Shown here piece by piece: positions 63,910 to 64,000 of a stretch of 64,000 nucleotides of DNA (positions are counted from its first letter, which is position 1; each line of letters starts with the position of its first letter). The position numbers and the translations under genes were made by a program. The stretch is from Phaeovulum vinaykumarii (GTDB lineage: Bacteria; Pseudomonadota; Alphaproteobacteria; Rhodobacterales; Rhodobacteraceae): NCBI RefSeq assembly GCF_900156695.1, contig NZ_FTOM01000007.1, positions 116,314-180,313 of the forward strand, written 5' to 3'. The notes beneath the pieces were generated by a model. That model was not told the origin of the DNA. It was given only the letters and a program-made list of their open reading frames with translations, and ran no database searches.

Positions 63910-64000
63910 TCACTCCATGTCGGCTGCGGTGATCCAGATCACGGCATCCTGGGACAGTTCCTTGCCCTCATGCTCGGTTGCGGGACCGGATCCGAGCGCG
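63910..64000 (-). CDS. C-terminal fragment of a probable second DUF4198 (NikK-like) protein
   Basis: Partial; the gene runs off the right edge. The last residues read Q-D-A-V-I-W-I-T-A-A-D-M-E. The Q-D-A-V-I-W-I piece matches Q-D-A-I-L-W-M near the C-terminus of the DUF4198 gene at 60153. With its position just before cbiM, a NikK-type subunit is likely. Only about 29 residues are visible. Confidence 0.5.
   Translation of the reverse strand, partial: ALGSGPATEHEGKELSQDAVIWITAADME

Overview
The window is very GC-rich (roughly two thirds G+C by eye). Its gene content and gene order fit a Rhodobacterales alphaproteobacterium of the Rhodobacter/Rhodovulum/Paracoccus type: fdxA beside a Suv3-like helicase, hisD-UPF0262-phosphatase-infA-maf-RNase G-yacG, an alphaproteobacterial-type two-gene metH, and a TRAP transporter. 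Most of it is ordinary chromosome. I see no insertion sequence, prophage, CRISPR array or rRNA. There is one tRNA (Tyr, GTA) and one strong riboswitch (cobalamin).

Layout. 1-5991: fdxA, an S4 RNA-binding protein, a large Suv3-type helicase and a TPR protein on the minus strand, then an SCP2 protein and a lysophospholipase-like hydrolase on the plus strand. 6444-7358: an EamA exporter. 7621-11611: the four-gene Anbu cluster (circularly permuted ATP-grasp, alpha-E, transglutaminase, proteasome-like Anbu), a putative peptide-tagging and proteolysis module. 11787-12840: a MarR regulator divergent from a small membrane protein. 12928-15632: a DNA-repair pair (MBL-fold exonuclease and ATP-dependent DNA ligase). 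15771-19208: M3 oligoendopeptidase, class II aldolase, RlmJ. 19312-23994: a coupled thrC-M16 peptidase-GNAT-FAD oxidase operon (minus). 24146-30206: TldD, DprA, topoisomerase I. 30390-32449: succinyl-CoA:3-ketoacid CoA-transferase and an orphan HNH nuclease. 32488-41686: an RpiR-controlled TRAP uptake and catabolic cluster with a glutamine-synthetase-like ligase, an aldehyde dehydrogenase, an iron alcohol dehydrogenase and an N-formylglutamate amidohydrolase-family hydrolase. I read this as gamma-glutamyl-protected catabolism of an amine or amino alcohol. 41924-45345: YjbH/YjbF exopolysaccharide export proteins and a small secreted protein. 45536-52293: RNA and translation housekeeping with hisD, and RlmB. 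52469-53247: tRNA-Tyr followed by a low-GC pair of small genes that looks acquired. 53299-64000: glycine-betaine monooxygenase (GbcAB-like), split B12-dependent methionine synthase, a cobalamin riboswitch with a DUF4198 gene, and a cobalt/nickel ECF transporter (CbiM, a NikL-like subunit, CbiQ, CbiO).

How parts may work together. The right-hand 11 kb form a methyl/B12 neighbourhood: betaine demethylation, B12-dependent homocysteine methylation, and import of the metal needed for B12. The 32.5-41.7 kb cluster has transporter, ligase, oxidation and hydrolysis steps in one direction under a divergent regulator. Many adjacent genes share 4-bp ATGA or GTGA stop/start overlaps, so translational coupling is common here. 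All assignments rest on motif recognition, without database searches.
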